From NCBI GenBank assembly GCA_963575745.1, contig CAUYUJ010000671.1, positions 60,001 to 110,834 of the forward strand: a DNA stretch of 50,834 nt. The letters run 5' to 3'. Made by a program: the position numbers and the translations under genes. Below are positions 1-9,855 of this stretch, piece by piece (within the stretch, counting starts at the first letter, position 1; each line of letters begins with the position of its first letter). The notes under the pieces were generated by a model. That model was not told the origin of the DNA. It was given only the letters and a program-made list of their open reading frames with translations, and did not search any database. Source of the stretch: Prorocentrum cordatum. Its lineage: Eukaryota > Sar > Dinophyceae > Prorocentrales > Prorocentraceae.

Positions 1-335
1 ACACGAAGTGCACACTCGCGCGCGCAAGATGAAATCCTTCCAAAACCTTAGTTTTCGTAGCGATTTTAACATAAAAACATGAAAAACCCAATGGTTTTTC
101 AAAAAAAATTCAAAAATTCATCCCGCGCGCTCTTGCGGATTTCTTAGGAAACCCAGTACTTTTTCAACATTTCTGTCAAACGGGCTCTTGCGAGCAACTT
201 TTTCGAACTTCTGCAACAACGGTTGCGCACCTGCCAGGGCCATCATCCCTGTCAAATAATACCATGCGGGACACATTCGTTTTTTCTTCGCGCGCGCACG
301 CCGTCGTCGTCGGCCGCGGGGCCCTGAATAGTAGC
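1..335 (-). repeat. Diverged inverted copy of the 1.27-kb repeat family
   Basis: Read on the minus strand, this stretch shares a series of motifs, in order, with the repeats at 31872-35925. These are a CGCGTGGTATT-TTTGACA-like segment, a CAGAAGTT...GAAAA segment, and the GCGCGCGCGA...GTGTGCACTT palindromic block at the very left edge. It is an isolated inverted copy cut by the window edge. An open minus frame spans 118-453, but it shares only a short PAWYYLT-like string with frames in the other copies, so I do not call it a gene. From 336 to 527 I see nothing. Confidence 0.45.
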
Positions 336-526
336 CACGGTCGTCCGCATGCCACGAAGTGAAGTGTCCGAACGTCATAGGGCGGGAAGCTGGGTGTGGG
401 TGGTGGCGAAGAGTCGTTTGGAAATTTGGTAGAGCTTGAACCGGCCCCCCCACAAAGTGGGGGTATTGCCCGCCTCCTATGAAAACCCTGGCACTGGTGA
501 GAACGGTGTGTCCCCACGTGCTAGTA

Positions 527-634
<108 letters not shown>

Positions 635-849
635 TTTTTTTGTAGTTTTCTAATTTTTATTTCTACGACGCGATCCTGTCTGGGCCGCCTTCGCCGCGCG
701 CGCGCCTCCCCCGCCGCGTCGTGCGCGCCGCTCGGCCCGAAGGCGGCCGATGGGGCGGGGGCGTGGCACGCGCCGCTCCCAAACGAGCCGGAGTCTGCCC
801 CGCAGTCGCGCAGCCACGCGCAGAGGGGGGCCCGTGTTTGATCGTCGCT

Positions 850-1092
850 CCCTCCTCCCTCCTCCTCCTCCTCCTCCTCCTCCTCCTCCCTTCCTCCTCC
901 TCCTCCTCCTCCTCCTCCTCCCTTCCTCCTCCTCCTCCTCCTCCTCCCTTCCTCCTCCTCCTCCTCCTCCTCCTCCTCCTCCTCCTCCTCCCTCCTCCCT
1001 CCTCCCTCCTCCTCCTCCTCCTCCTCCTCCTCCTCCTCCTCCTCCTCCTCCTCCTCCTCCTCCTCCTCCTCCTCCTCCTCCTCCTCCTCCTC
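850..1092. repeat. (CCT)n microsatellite
   Basis: CCT/CTC units with regular CCC interruptions. The proline, leucine and serine frames open across it are by-products of the repeat. Confidence 0.95.
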
Positions 1093-1456
1093 GTTTTGGA
1101 TCGTCGCTCACGTGTTGGCCACGCGCAGAGGGGGGTGGGGGGAGGGGGGAGGGCTTCTTAGAAGCACCCCTGCTTCTTAGAATGCGCGGGCCTTCTCTAC
1201 AGATGTGAGGCCGGCGCCTTCTAAGAAGCAGCCTCCTTCTATGAAGCTCTCCCCCCTCCCCCCACCCCCCTTGTGCGCGCCGCCAATCTGTCCCGCAACC
1301 GCGCAACTTCACCTCGTCCGCACGCGCGTCGCGCACGACACGGCACGACATCGAAACCGATGCCCTGGTGGAGGGCACACCGATCCTCTTCGGCCTCTCC
1401 CCAGAACCACAGCTCTGAGTATCCAATCTAACCTGTATCCAGGTGCACTTCTAAGT
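1093..1456. other. Non-genic spacer with small palindromes
   Basis: No gene is seen. CTTCTTAGAAG-type palindromes occur near 1157, 1180 and 1219. A related GGCTTC-x-GAAGCC theme recurs at 4370-4500. Confidence 0.5.
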
Positions 1457-1658
1457 TTATGTCGGGCGTGTCCCCCTACAGGGGCATTTTCGACGAAACA
1501 TAAAACATACCCCCAACATACTCCAAAAAGTTTAAAAGAAAATATTCAAAAAGTATTCCCCAGACTATGTTTAGACTATTTTTAGATTATTATTTCTGGG
1601 GTATTGTTAAATTTTTCCGTCGAAAATCCCCCCTGTAGGGGGGACAGGCCCGACTTCA
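1457..1658. mobile_element. MITE family 1, copy 1 (202 bp)
   Basis: Non-autonomous inverted-repeat element. The left end starts TTATGTCGGGCGTGTCCCC and the right end is its inverse, over roughly 38 bp. It is flanked by a perfect 8-bp duplication, TTCTAAGT, at 1449-1456 and 1659-1666. The core is AT-rich with a CCCCAGACTA motif. Within each terminus, CCCCTACAGGGG is itself a palindrome. Confidence 0.9.
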
Positions 1659-1666
1659 TTCTAAGT

Positions 1667-1935
1667 GCAGCGTGTCTTTGGCCACCCGGCAGCGCCCTCG
1701 CCGCGCCGAGCGCCCCCCCCTCGGCCGAGGCGCCGCCCGCGGCCGCGGCGCGGGAACGGCGCGTGGCCGCGGCGGCGCGGGACTTCCTCGGCCTGGGGCC
1801 CGCCGCGCCGGCCCCGGGGCGGCGGGCGCCCGGGGGGCGCGCCGAGGCGCTGCGCCCGGGGGGGGGTTCTGGGGCCGCCTCGGCGGGCGGGGCCGGGAGG
1901 GGGATTCCTCCTCTATCCTCTCCTCCGCCTCCTCT
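1667..1935 (+). other. GC-rich island, weak exon candidate
   Basis: Very GC-rich, non-repetitive sequence. One plus frame reads as Ala/Pro/Arg-rich peptide containing ARERRVAAAARDFLGLG, which is more protein-like than its surroundings. There is no recognisable domain or start, and splice sites cannot be placed. It could equally be an open frame by base composition alone. Confidence 0.15.
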
Positions 1936-2660
<725 letters not shown>

Positions 2661-2820
2661 TGGGGGAGGCCGAACACGCCAGCCCAGGGGCTCTGCTGGG
2701 TCGGGGTTTGGGGCGGCACGAGTCGTCTTCGCCAGCGGCCGGTCTTCGCCGGCGGTCGTCTTCGCCGGCGGTCGTCTTCGCCCAGTTTGCGGAGGGGGGA
2801 CACCTGGAGGTAGGAAAGGG

Positions 2821-2925
2821 GTATGGTGCAAAGGGGTGTGGTGCCACTGCTGAGTCTGGCGATGTTACCTATCGTCGGTAACATAGCACTTTCCACTATT
2901 GGCACCGCACCCCTTTGTGCTACAC
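2821..2925. mobile_element. 105-bp inverted-repeat element with nested hairpin
   Basis: Outer arms of about 26 bp match with a few mismatches and include the perfect arms CAAAGGGGTG and CACCCCTTTG. A second stem, ATGTTACC / GGTAACAT, sits at the centre. No target duplication is evident. It is a MITE-like foldback or a hairpin of unknown role. Confidence 0.55.
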
Positions 2926-4606
2926 TTCCTTCTGATCGGGGAACCGTGAGACTCAAGTGCGCCGGAATTCGGGTCTGCCGACGCTTCTTGACGAGCGCGT
3001 CCTGGATTTTGACGGCCCAGTTTTCGTGGGATAGGTCTGCAGCGGGAGCTCGCATCAAACTTCAGACTGGGGCTCGTCATTTCCATGCTGGCCGCGTCAG
3101 GCCAGCCCGAGTCCCCCCTTGGTGTCTCCGACCTCCCGATCTCTTCGTCGGCCTCTTTCTGGAGGCCGTCCTCCAGCCTCCGGGCCCGACACGCGCCCGC
3201 CGCCTTGGCAGCGCGAAGGCGGCAATCGCAGGTGTGCTCTCCCCTCGGCCTGGGTCAGGGGCTGCGGCGCGCAGGCCAGGGGGAGTGTGAGTCGGAGCCG
3301 ACGCGGGGTAGAAGGAGGGAGCCGGGAACAGCCCCCCCCGAACCCGAGTCACACGTCTCCCCGATCCGACCCCCAGGCGAGGGCAGGACAGGAGGGGGCG
3401 CCGACGGCGCGCGGAGGGCCTCCCCGTGTCGGAGGCGGCGGGGCGGCGCGGGGGGCCTCCGGGGGGGGGGGGGCGGTGCCGCGGAGCGTGCGCGGGGACT
3501 CCTGCGCTCCTCCCCCCCGGAGCTCGTCGTCGCCAGCAGGAGGAGGGGACACCTCGGGAGGGGAGAAGCGTACACAGGCAAGTCATCGTCGATCCCCAGG
3601 GCAAGAGGGGAAGCTAGGGGAAGCGGGGGGGGGGAAGACGAACACCCAGGAACTATGGGAGCATATAGGGGTATCCGATCGCGCGCGGGGGCCGCGCGCG
3701 CCCCGGAAGCGGAGACGGCGCTGGGGGAGGTGCGGTGCAGTGCAGCACACCCCTCCGAAGGCGCTCGTCTTTTTTGTGCACTGTTTTGCCGATCGGCGCG
3801 GGCCCTCGCACCCCCCCCCTCCCCCCCCCTCCCCCCCCCCTCCCCTCCCCTCCCACGGAGTGGATCTGGCTGTTTTTGTTGGCGCCTGTTTCGAGCAGGC
3901 GGAGTCTCCCCCGAAAGGGCGCCCCCCCCCCCCCTCCCACGGAGTGGATGTGGCTGTTTTTTGGGGCGCCTGTTTCGAGCAGGCGGAGTCTCCGCCGAAA
4001 GGGCGCGCGGTCCCAAGCCGTCGCACCAAGCAGAGGTCTGGAGCCAGACCTCCCCCTTCCCCCAACCCCCCTTCCGCTCAATGTCGAAACGCCGAACAAA
4101 AATACGCTCACGTTGCATGCAAGCTACTGCGAGGTCATGAAGTCGACGAGATCATCTTCGAACCTTGCTGAGTCCAGCACTCTTGGCACCTTCGGCCCGC
4201 CCCTGGCCGCTCGCGCGGGCCGCGCCCCGCTGGCAAAGTGTCGGCATGGCCCTCCGAAGGCCCCTGCGTCCCCGAAGTGCGTCCCAGATCCTGCGGGTTG
4301 GCAGAGGGGGGACCGGCGGCGCCCGCGGGCGGGTGGCACGAGGGGGGGCGCCCTCCTGCGAAGGCGGAGAGGGGGCTTCTCGGAAGCCTCCGGGGCCTTC
4401 CAGGAGGGCTCGGGCTGCTTCAGAAGGCTTCCCCGAAGCCAGGCCCGTCCTCTGAGAAGCCAGGCCCTGCCTTCCTTTGGAGCCTCGCCGCCATCTCAGA
4501 AGCCGACCCCCGCCCGCGCCCCCCCTTTGCGGGGGCCGAGCTCCAGGGGGGAGGCGCGCTGGCGCTCCGCTGGGCCAGGAGCGGGGCGTGGAGGGGGCGG
4601 GGAAGG
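2926..4606. other. GC-rich spacer; tandem duplication and MITE fragment
   Basis: No gene is recognised in about 1.7 kb. It holds a fragment of MITE family 2 (about 3567-3665) and an 84-bp tandem duplication (3851-4006). Each unit of the duplication starts TCCCACGGAGTGGAT and ends GAAAGGGCGC. Long frames on both strands reflect high GC content. Confidence 0.5.
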
Positions 4607-4648
4607 AGGAGGAGGAGGAGGAGGAGGAGGAGGAGGAGGATGATGATA

Positions 4649-4738
<90 letters not shown>

Positions 4739-5721
4739 CTGATGATTATGCTGATGATGATGATGCTGATGCTGATTATGGTGATGGTGATGATGATGAT
4801 GATGATGACGATGCTGAGGATACGCATGCTCCTGACGATGCTGATTATGCTGATGCTGCTGATGATGACGATGATGATGCTGATGATGATGATGGTTGTG
4901 ATGCTGATGATGATAATGATGCTGCTGATGATGCTGATGATGCTGACGCTGCTGATGATATTGATGGTGATGCTGCTGTTGTTGTTGATGTTGCTGATGA
5001 TGATGGTGATAATGCTGATGCTGATTATGATACCGATGCTGATGCTGCTGCTGGTGCTGCTAATGATGATGATGATGCTGCTGCTGATGATGATGATGAT
5101 TGTGATGACGATGCTGCAGCTGATGAAATTGCAAAGGAGGATGCTGCTGATGATGCTGACGACGATGGTAAGGTGGATGATTCTGATGATGCGGGTGATG
5201 ATGATGAAACTGATGCTGATGCTGATGCTGAAATGTAATGATGCTGATGCTGAAGGTGATGATGAGGATGATGATGGCGCTGGTTGGGTGATGATGATGA
5301 TGCTGATGATGATGATGATGATGCTGATGATGATGATGATGGTAGTGGAGATGCTGCTGATGATGATGACGGTGATGATGATGGTAGTGGTGGTGATGAT
5401 GATGATGATGATTCTGATGCTGCTGATGTTGACCAGGCTGATGACGACGATGCGGATGTTGATGCTGCTGATGCTGATGTTGATGCTGCTGTTGATGATG
5501 CTGATGCTGATTAGGATGATGATGCTGATGATGATGCTGATGATGCTGCAGTTGATGGTGATGATGATGAGGAGGCTGATGATGATGCTGATGCCGATGC
5601 TGCTGGTGGTGGTGGGTGTGGTGGTGGTTGTGTGATGATGATGGTAATGCCGCTGCTGCTGATCATCCTGATGACGATGGTAAGGATGAGGATGAGGGTG
5701 GTGAATGTAATGACGATGCCA

Positions 5722-5772
<51 letters not shown>

Positions 5773-6756
5773 TTGGTGTTGATGCTGATGCTGCTGGTGA
5801 TGCTGGTGATGATGATGTTGCTCATGATGCTGATGCTGATGATGATGATGCTGCTGCTGATGATGATGATGATGATGAGGATGAGGGTTGTGATGCTGCT
5901 GCTGCTGATGATGCTACGGATGATGACGACGACAATGAGGATGCTGGTGCTGATGCTGATGATGATGCTGATGATGCTGATGCGGATGATGATGCTGACG
6001 ATGATCGTGATGAGGATGACGATGGGGATGAGGACGATGGTGATGAGAAGGACGATGATGCTGATGATGATGCTGATGCTGCTGCTTTTGCTGATGAAGG
6101 TGATGAGGATGACGACGCTGATGACGACGATGATGTTATTGTTGTTGTTGATGATGATGATTTTGATTATGGTGATGCTGCTGCTGATGATGAGGATGCT
6201 GACGATGCTGAGGATGCTCATGCTGCTGACGATGCTGATTCTGATGCTGATGCTGTTGATGATGCTGTTGATGATGATGCTGATGATGTTGATGATTATG
6301 ATGATGTTGATTATGGTGATGCTGCTGCTGCTGATGATGATAAGGGTGCTGACGATGCTGAGGATGCTCATGCTGCTGACGATGCCGATTCTGATGATGA
6401 TTATGTTGATGATGACGACGATGATGCTTCTGCTGATGATGATGATTGTGATGCTGATGATGAGAATGATGCTGCTGATGATGCTGATGCTGATGAAGAT
6501 GTTGCTGATGACGATGCTGATGGTAATGTTACTGTTGTTGTTGATGCTGATGATGGTGACGATGCTGATGCTGATGCAGATGCCGATGCTGATGCGGGTG
6601 CTGCTGCTGATGATGGTGATGATGATGCTGCTGATGACGATGATGGTGATCATGATGATGCTGATGATGCTGCAGCTGATGATGATGATGCTGATGCTGA
6701 TTAGGATAATGATGCTGATGCTGATGCAGATGACGATACTGATGCTGATGGAGGAG
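4607..6756. repeat. GGA tract and 2.1-kb GAT/GCT mosaic
   Basis: A GGA run leads into about 30 pure GAT units (4640-4735) and then about 2 kb of mixed GAT, GCT, GAC and GGT triplets. A segment of roughly 90 bp ending at 6234 is repeated about 150 bp downstream, ending at 6384, and includes GCTGACGATGCTGAGGATG. Asp/Ala and Met/Leu frames stay open for hundreds of codons because these triplets give stops in only one forward frame. The Asp frame changes register between 5238, 5284 and 5616, which argues against one protein. Confidence 0.9.
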
Positions 6757-7454
6757 GGTGAGGGGGAGGACGCACCGATGTCGATGCGTTCCATCGTTCG
6801 TTGATCAGACAGGGAAGGGAGGGGCAGTGGGATACACACCGATACCGATGCCTTCCCGCGCTTTTGCCTCGACAGGCCTCTGGGGTTGGGTGGGGCTCGT
6901 CGCAATGGCCAGCTTCGCCTCGGAGTCCTGGTCAGAACGCACGGTTTGGGGAGAATCTATATATATATATATATATAGATATAGATATACACAAGACTGC
7001 ATTGGCGCTTCGCGCCATGCGTTTTGTTCCGGACCCTCCCCGGCAAAGCAATACATCATCGCTTGCTTCAGCGGGGGGGACCTCGAATCCTGGACGGGCG
7101 ACCTGTTAATTTTTCTGATATCCCTGGTGCCTGCTGACACCGCGTTCGCCCGATGCGCTTGCACGCTTGTGCGCAGGAGCGGGGAAGGAATGATGTTTTT
7201 TTCGCGCGCGAAGGTCCTTGAAGGAAGTAAGGAGCGTTCCCATGACACGCAGACGAAGTCACAGTAGCTCCGAACAAATCCGTTTTTGGTAATTCCTGGA
7301 TGCCTGGAGGGCTCCAGGCACTCAGGAAATCTTCGATCGTCGAACTTCGAATCTAGATCCATTGCCTGTCCCTCTCGATGAAAGAACTGAAATCTCGAGC
7401 CTCAAGCGTGGAACCAAGATCGTCGGGTCAGCTCGATATACTTCGTAGGATAAC
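6757..7454. other. Spacer with short (TA)n
   Basis: No gene is recognised. A short TA/TAGATA run lies at about 6957-6990. The rest is unique sequence. Confidence 0.5.
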
Positions 7455-7990
7455 GCCGTCTGGGCGTTTTGGGTGCTCTTTTGGGCCGTCCTGGGGCCCT
7501 CTTGGGCCGTCCCGGCGCCTTCTTGGGCCGTCTTGGGGAGCTGGGGCCCTCCAGAGGTCCTCTGAAGCCATCTAGGGCCCTTTTGAGGGCCTCCAATGGC
7601 CTTCTTGGGGGTCTCCCTTTCGTGGGTCTCTCTTGGGAGCCTTCTGGGGGCATCTTAATCTTCTTGCGGGCAGTCTTGGGGCTCTCTCGGGCAGTCTTGG
7701 GGCCCTCTTGGGCCGTCTTCAGACCCTCTGGGGGGCCTCTTGGGCCGTCTTGGGGCGATATCGGGGGCCCATCGGGCCGTCTTGGACGCTGCGAAGTCCC
7801 AAACAGCGAATATGTTAAACTTTATACATTTTCCAGAGGGAACGGGACGATTGTTGCTTCTTCGGGGCTCTCTTGTCAGCCTCCTGTGGCGTCTTGGGGG
7901 CCTCTTGGGCCGTCTTCAGACCATCGAGGTTCCTCTTGGAGCGCTCTTGTGCTGTCTTGGGTCTCTCTTGCGCCTCTCCGATGACCCCTC
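7455..7990. repeat. Degenerate 21-bp minisatellite
   Basis: Repeated GGGCCGTCTTGGGGCCCTC-type units of about 21 bp with many point changes. A unique AT-richer insert at about 7790-7855 interrupts the array. From 7991 to 8420 I see nothing recognisable. Confidence 0.8.
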
Positions 7991-8420
7991 TGATCGCCTT
8001 GAGTCTGCTCGCAAGGCCCGGCCAGGCGCCCTGGTAGGCCCCAAAGGGCCAGCGGACCTTTTCCATGGGCGTCCAGGGGGCCGCTGAGACGTCCGAAAGG
8101 GCGTCCAGGGCGTCCCCGGGGCGGGGAGTCCGGTTTAGGTGGAGGGGTGGGGGGGTGGGGGGTCCAGGTAATACAAATATATGAATGGGAATACCGAGTT
8201 CTTTTGCTCCAGCAGGTGATGCGGGATTTCGGATTGCGCGGCTGGCGCGGGAGCGGTGTTGCCAAAATCGGCCGCTGTTGGAGAGTAAAGGCTTCACCCG
8301 TTGTGGCTCGGAACCCTTCCCGCCGATGCGGCCCGCTGTGAAATACTGGGCCACCGTCCCCAAGGGCCCCTCCAGAGACGAACGGAGGAGGCTGACGCTT
8401 CGGGCCCGCGAGGCTCAACA

Positions 8421-8595
8421 GCCTGCCAACGAAAAAAGGAAGAGGAAGAGGAGGAGGAGGAAAAGAAGGAGGATGACGATGAGGAGGAAGAGAAGGAGGA
8501 GGACGAGGAGGAGGAGGAAGAGGAGGTGGAGGAGGTGGAGGAAGAGGAGGAAGAGGAGGATGAGGAGGAAAATGAGGAGGATGTGGAGGAGGAGG
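8421..8595. repeat. GGA-rich microsatellite at the 3' side of element A
   Basis: GGA/GAA triplets with GTGGAG interruptions. On the element's strand this is a CCT/CTC tract. The matching GGA tract on the other side (from 14739) shows that element A inserted into purine/pyrimidine microsatellite DNA. Confidence 0.9.
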
Positions 8596-8611
8596 AGCAG
8601 GCGGAGAAGGA
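8596..8611. repeat. Target-site duplication of element A (3' copy)
   Basis: AGCAGGCGGAGAAGGA, identical over 16 of 16 bases to 14723-14738. The flanking bases differ on both sides, so the duplication is exactly 16 bp. Confidence 0.92.
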
Positions 8612-8652
8612 CCAGCGCGCAGTAGGGGGGATGAGTTCGGGCCACCTGTCCA

Positions 8653-9855
8653 CTAGGGCGGAGTGGCGGCCTCCTGCCTGGCTTGGGCTGCTTCTCTGAG
8701 CAGCTGCGCCAGGGGGACAGGAGGGAGGCTGAGCACGATCGGGCTGGCGGCGGCACTCTTCGGGTGTCGGCCAGACTGTGCTCTCTGCAGCTGCAGCTTT
8801 GCCCCGTTGTGGGGCGGCCTCAAATTGCAATTGCCTGAAAGTCCACGCGAATTGCCCTCCTTGAAAGAACCACACTTATGGCACACCAAGACACTCGTAG
8901 GCTGCTCGAGGTGCTCATAATAAAACAAATTATGCCCCCTAGGGTTGGAGGCTAGACTGGACATCTGCGGGCAGTGTCCAGGGCAATCCATTGCTCTGCA
9001 TCGCTCCTCCAATGCTTTGAATGTGCGGACGCGGATGCGGCAGATCGTGCATCGGCGCTGGCCATTCACATGAGCCCAGACATGGGCCCTCGGGGACGGG
9101 TTCGCAGGACGATCCCTCCGAGGGGGCCCAGGCGGCGGAGGGGGAGGGGGCGAGGGAGGGTCCCAGGAGGCCAAGGCCGAGGCAGCCCCCGAGGGAGGGG
9201 AGAGGCTCTTGACGGGCTTGGCCAGCGCCTTGTTCCGACGAGGGGCAATCGCAGGCCACTCTCCAAGGGCATGAGACACGTATCGTAAGTATTTCTTAAG
9301 CAGAGCAGTGTCGTTCTGATACTGCTCTGCTTCAGCATGACTGGGTTGGCTGCCAAGGTTCGCCGCGGCCTTGGCAATCCTGTCAGCGGCCTCATTGCCA
9401 CTGGCTATCCGAAATTCTTCACTATCGGGGGGCAGCGAGTCCAGATTTTGGTGGGCCTTAACTTTCTTAAGCTTATCGCCGAGAGAGATCAGGCCTCCAC
9501 CCGCAAGGACTTTGCAACCTGACCATTGGTTACGGCGAGGGTATCCAACCTCTCCGTGCAGCTGCAAAACCCCTTTATAGTCCGAATATATATTGTCAAC
9601 CTGACGGGAGAGCCTGCCAGCCGCGACAGCAGCTAGGTGTTCGGCGGCCCCAGAGGTTTGGGCCCCCAGGGACCCCACCCTGCCACTGAAGGTGGCAAAT
9701 TCGGCGCCATCAACCATGCACACTACGGCAAACCCAGCGGCGTTGAAATTGTAATGACCATGGTACGTACAGCTGCCATCTATAAACAGATCCCCTGTAA
9801 ACGCTTCCTCAGGACTTAAACAGGGGTCTTGACACCAAAACCTAGCGGCCTCCAA
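8653..9855 (-). CDS. Element A RNase H domain with two zinc modules
   Basis: The protein starts within the RT frame overlap; the first codon listed is TTG, so this is a frame boundary and not a true start. RNase H removes the RNA strand after reverse transcription. Acidic residues fit the family: D in FIDGSC, E in GAAEH, D in YSDYKG and D in GNEAADRIA. KVKAHQNL matches the usual Lys-x-Lys-Ala-His segment. After the RNase H domain come two Cys-rich modules. The first is HVWAHVNGQRRCTIC followed by CPGHC. The second is YYEHLEQ...LVCHKCG followed by LSGNC. The repeated His/hydrophobic/C-x2-C...C pattern suggests two related nucleic-acid-binding fingers. It ends at TAG, 41 nt before the element end. 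It is joined to the RT by a -1 change of frame. Confidence 0.85.
   Translation of the reverse strand: MEAARFWCQDPCLSPEEAFTGDLFIDGSCTYHGHYNFNAAGFAVVCMVDGAEFATFSGRVGSLGAQTSGAAEHLAAVAAGRLSRQVDNIYSDYKGVLQLHGEVGYPRRNQWSGCKVLAGGGLISLGDKLKKVKAHQNLDSLPPDSEEFRIASGNEAADRIAKAAANLGSQPSHAEAEQYQNDTALLKKYLRYVSHALGEWPAIAPRRNKALAKPVKSLSPPSGAASALASWDPPSPPPPPPPGPPRRDRPANPSPRAHVWAHVNGQRRCTICRIRVRTFKALEERCRAMDCPGHCPQMSSLASNPRGHNLFYYEHLEQPTSVLVCHKCGSFKEGNSRGLSGNCNLRPPHNGAKLQLQRAQSGRHPKSAAASPIVLSLPPVPLAQLLREAAQARQEAATPP

Noticed and set aside
4477-6704. Asp/Ala-rich and Met/Leu-rich frames of 250-465 codons
   Set aside because: GAT/GCT triplets give stops in only one forward frame, so long open frames are expected; the Asp frame changes register several times.
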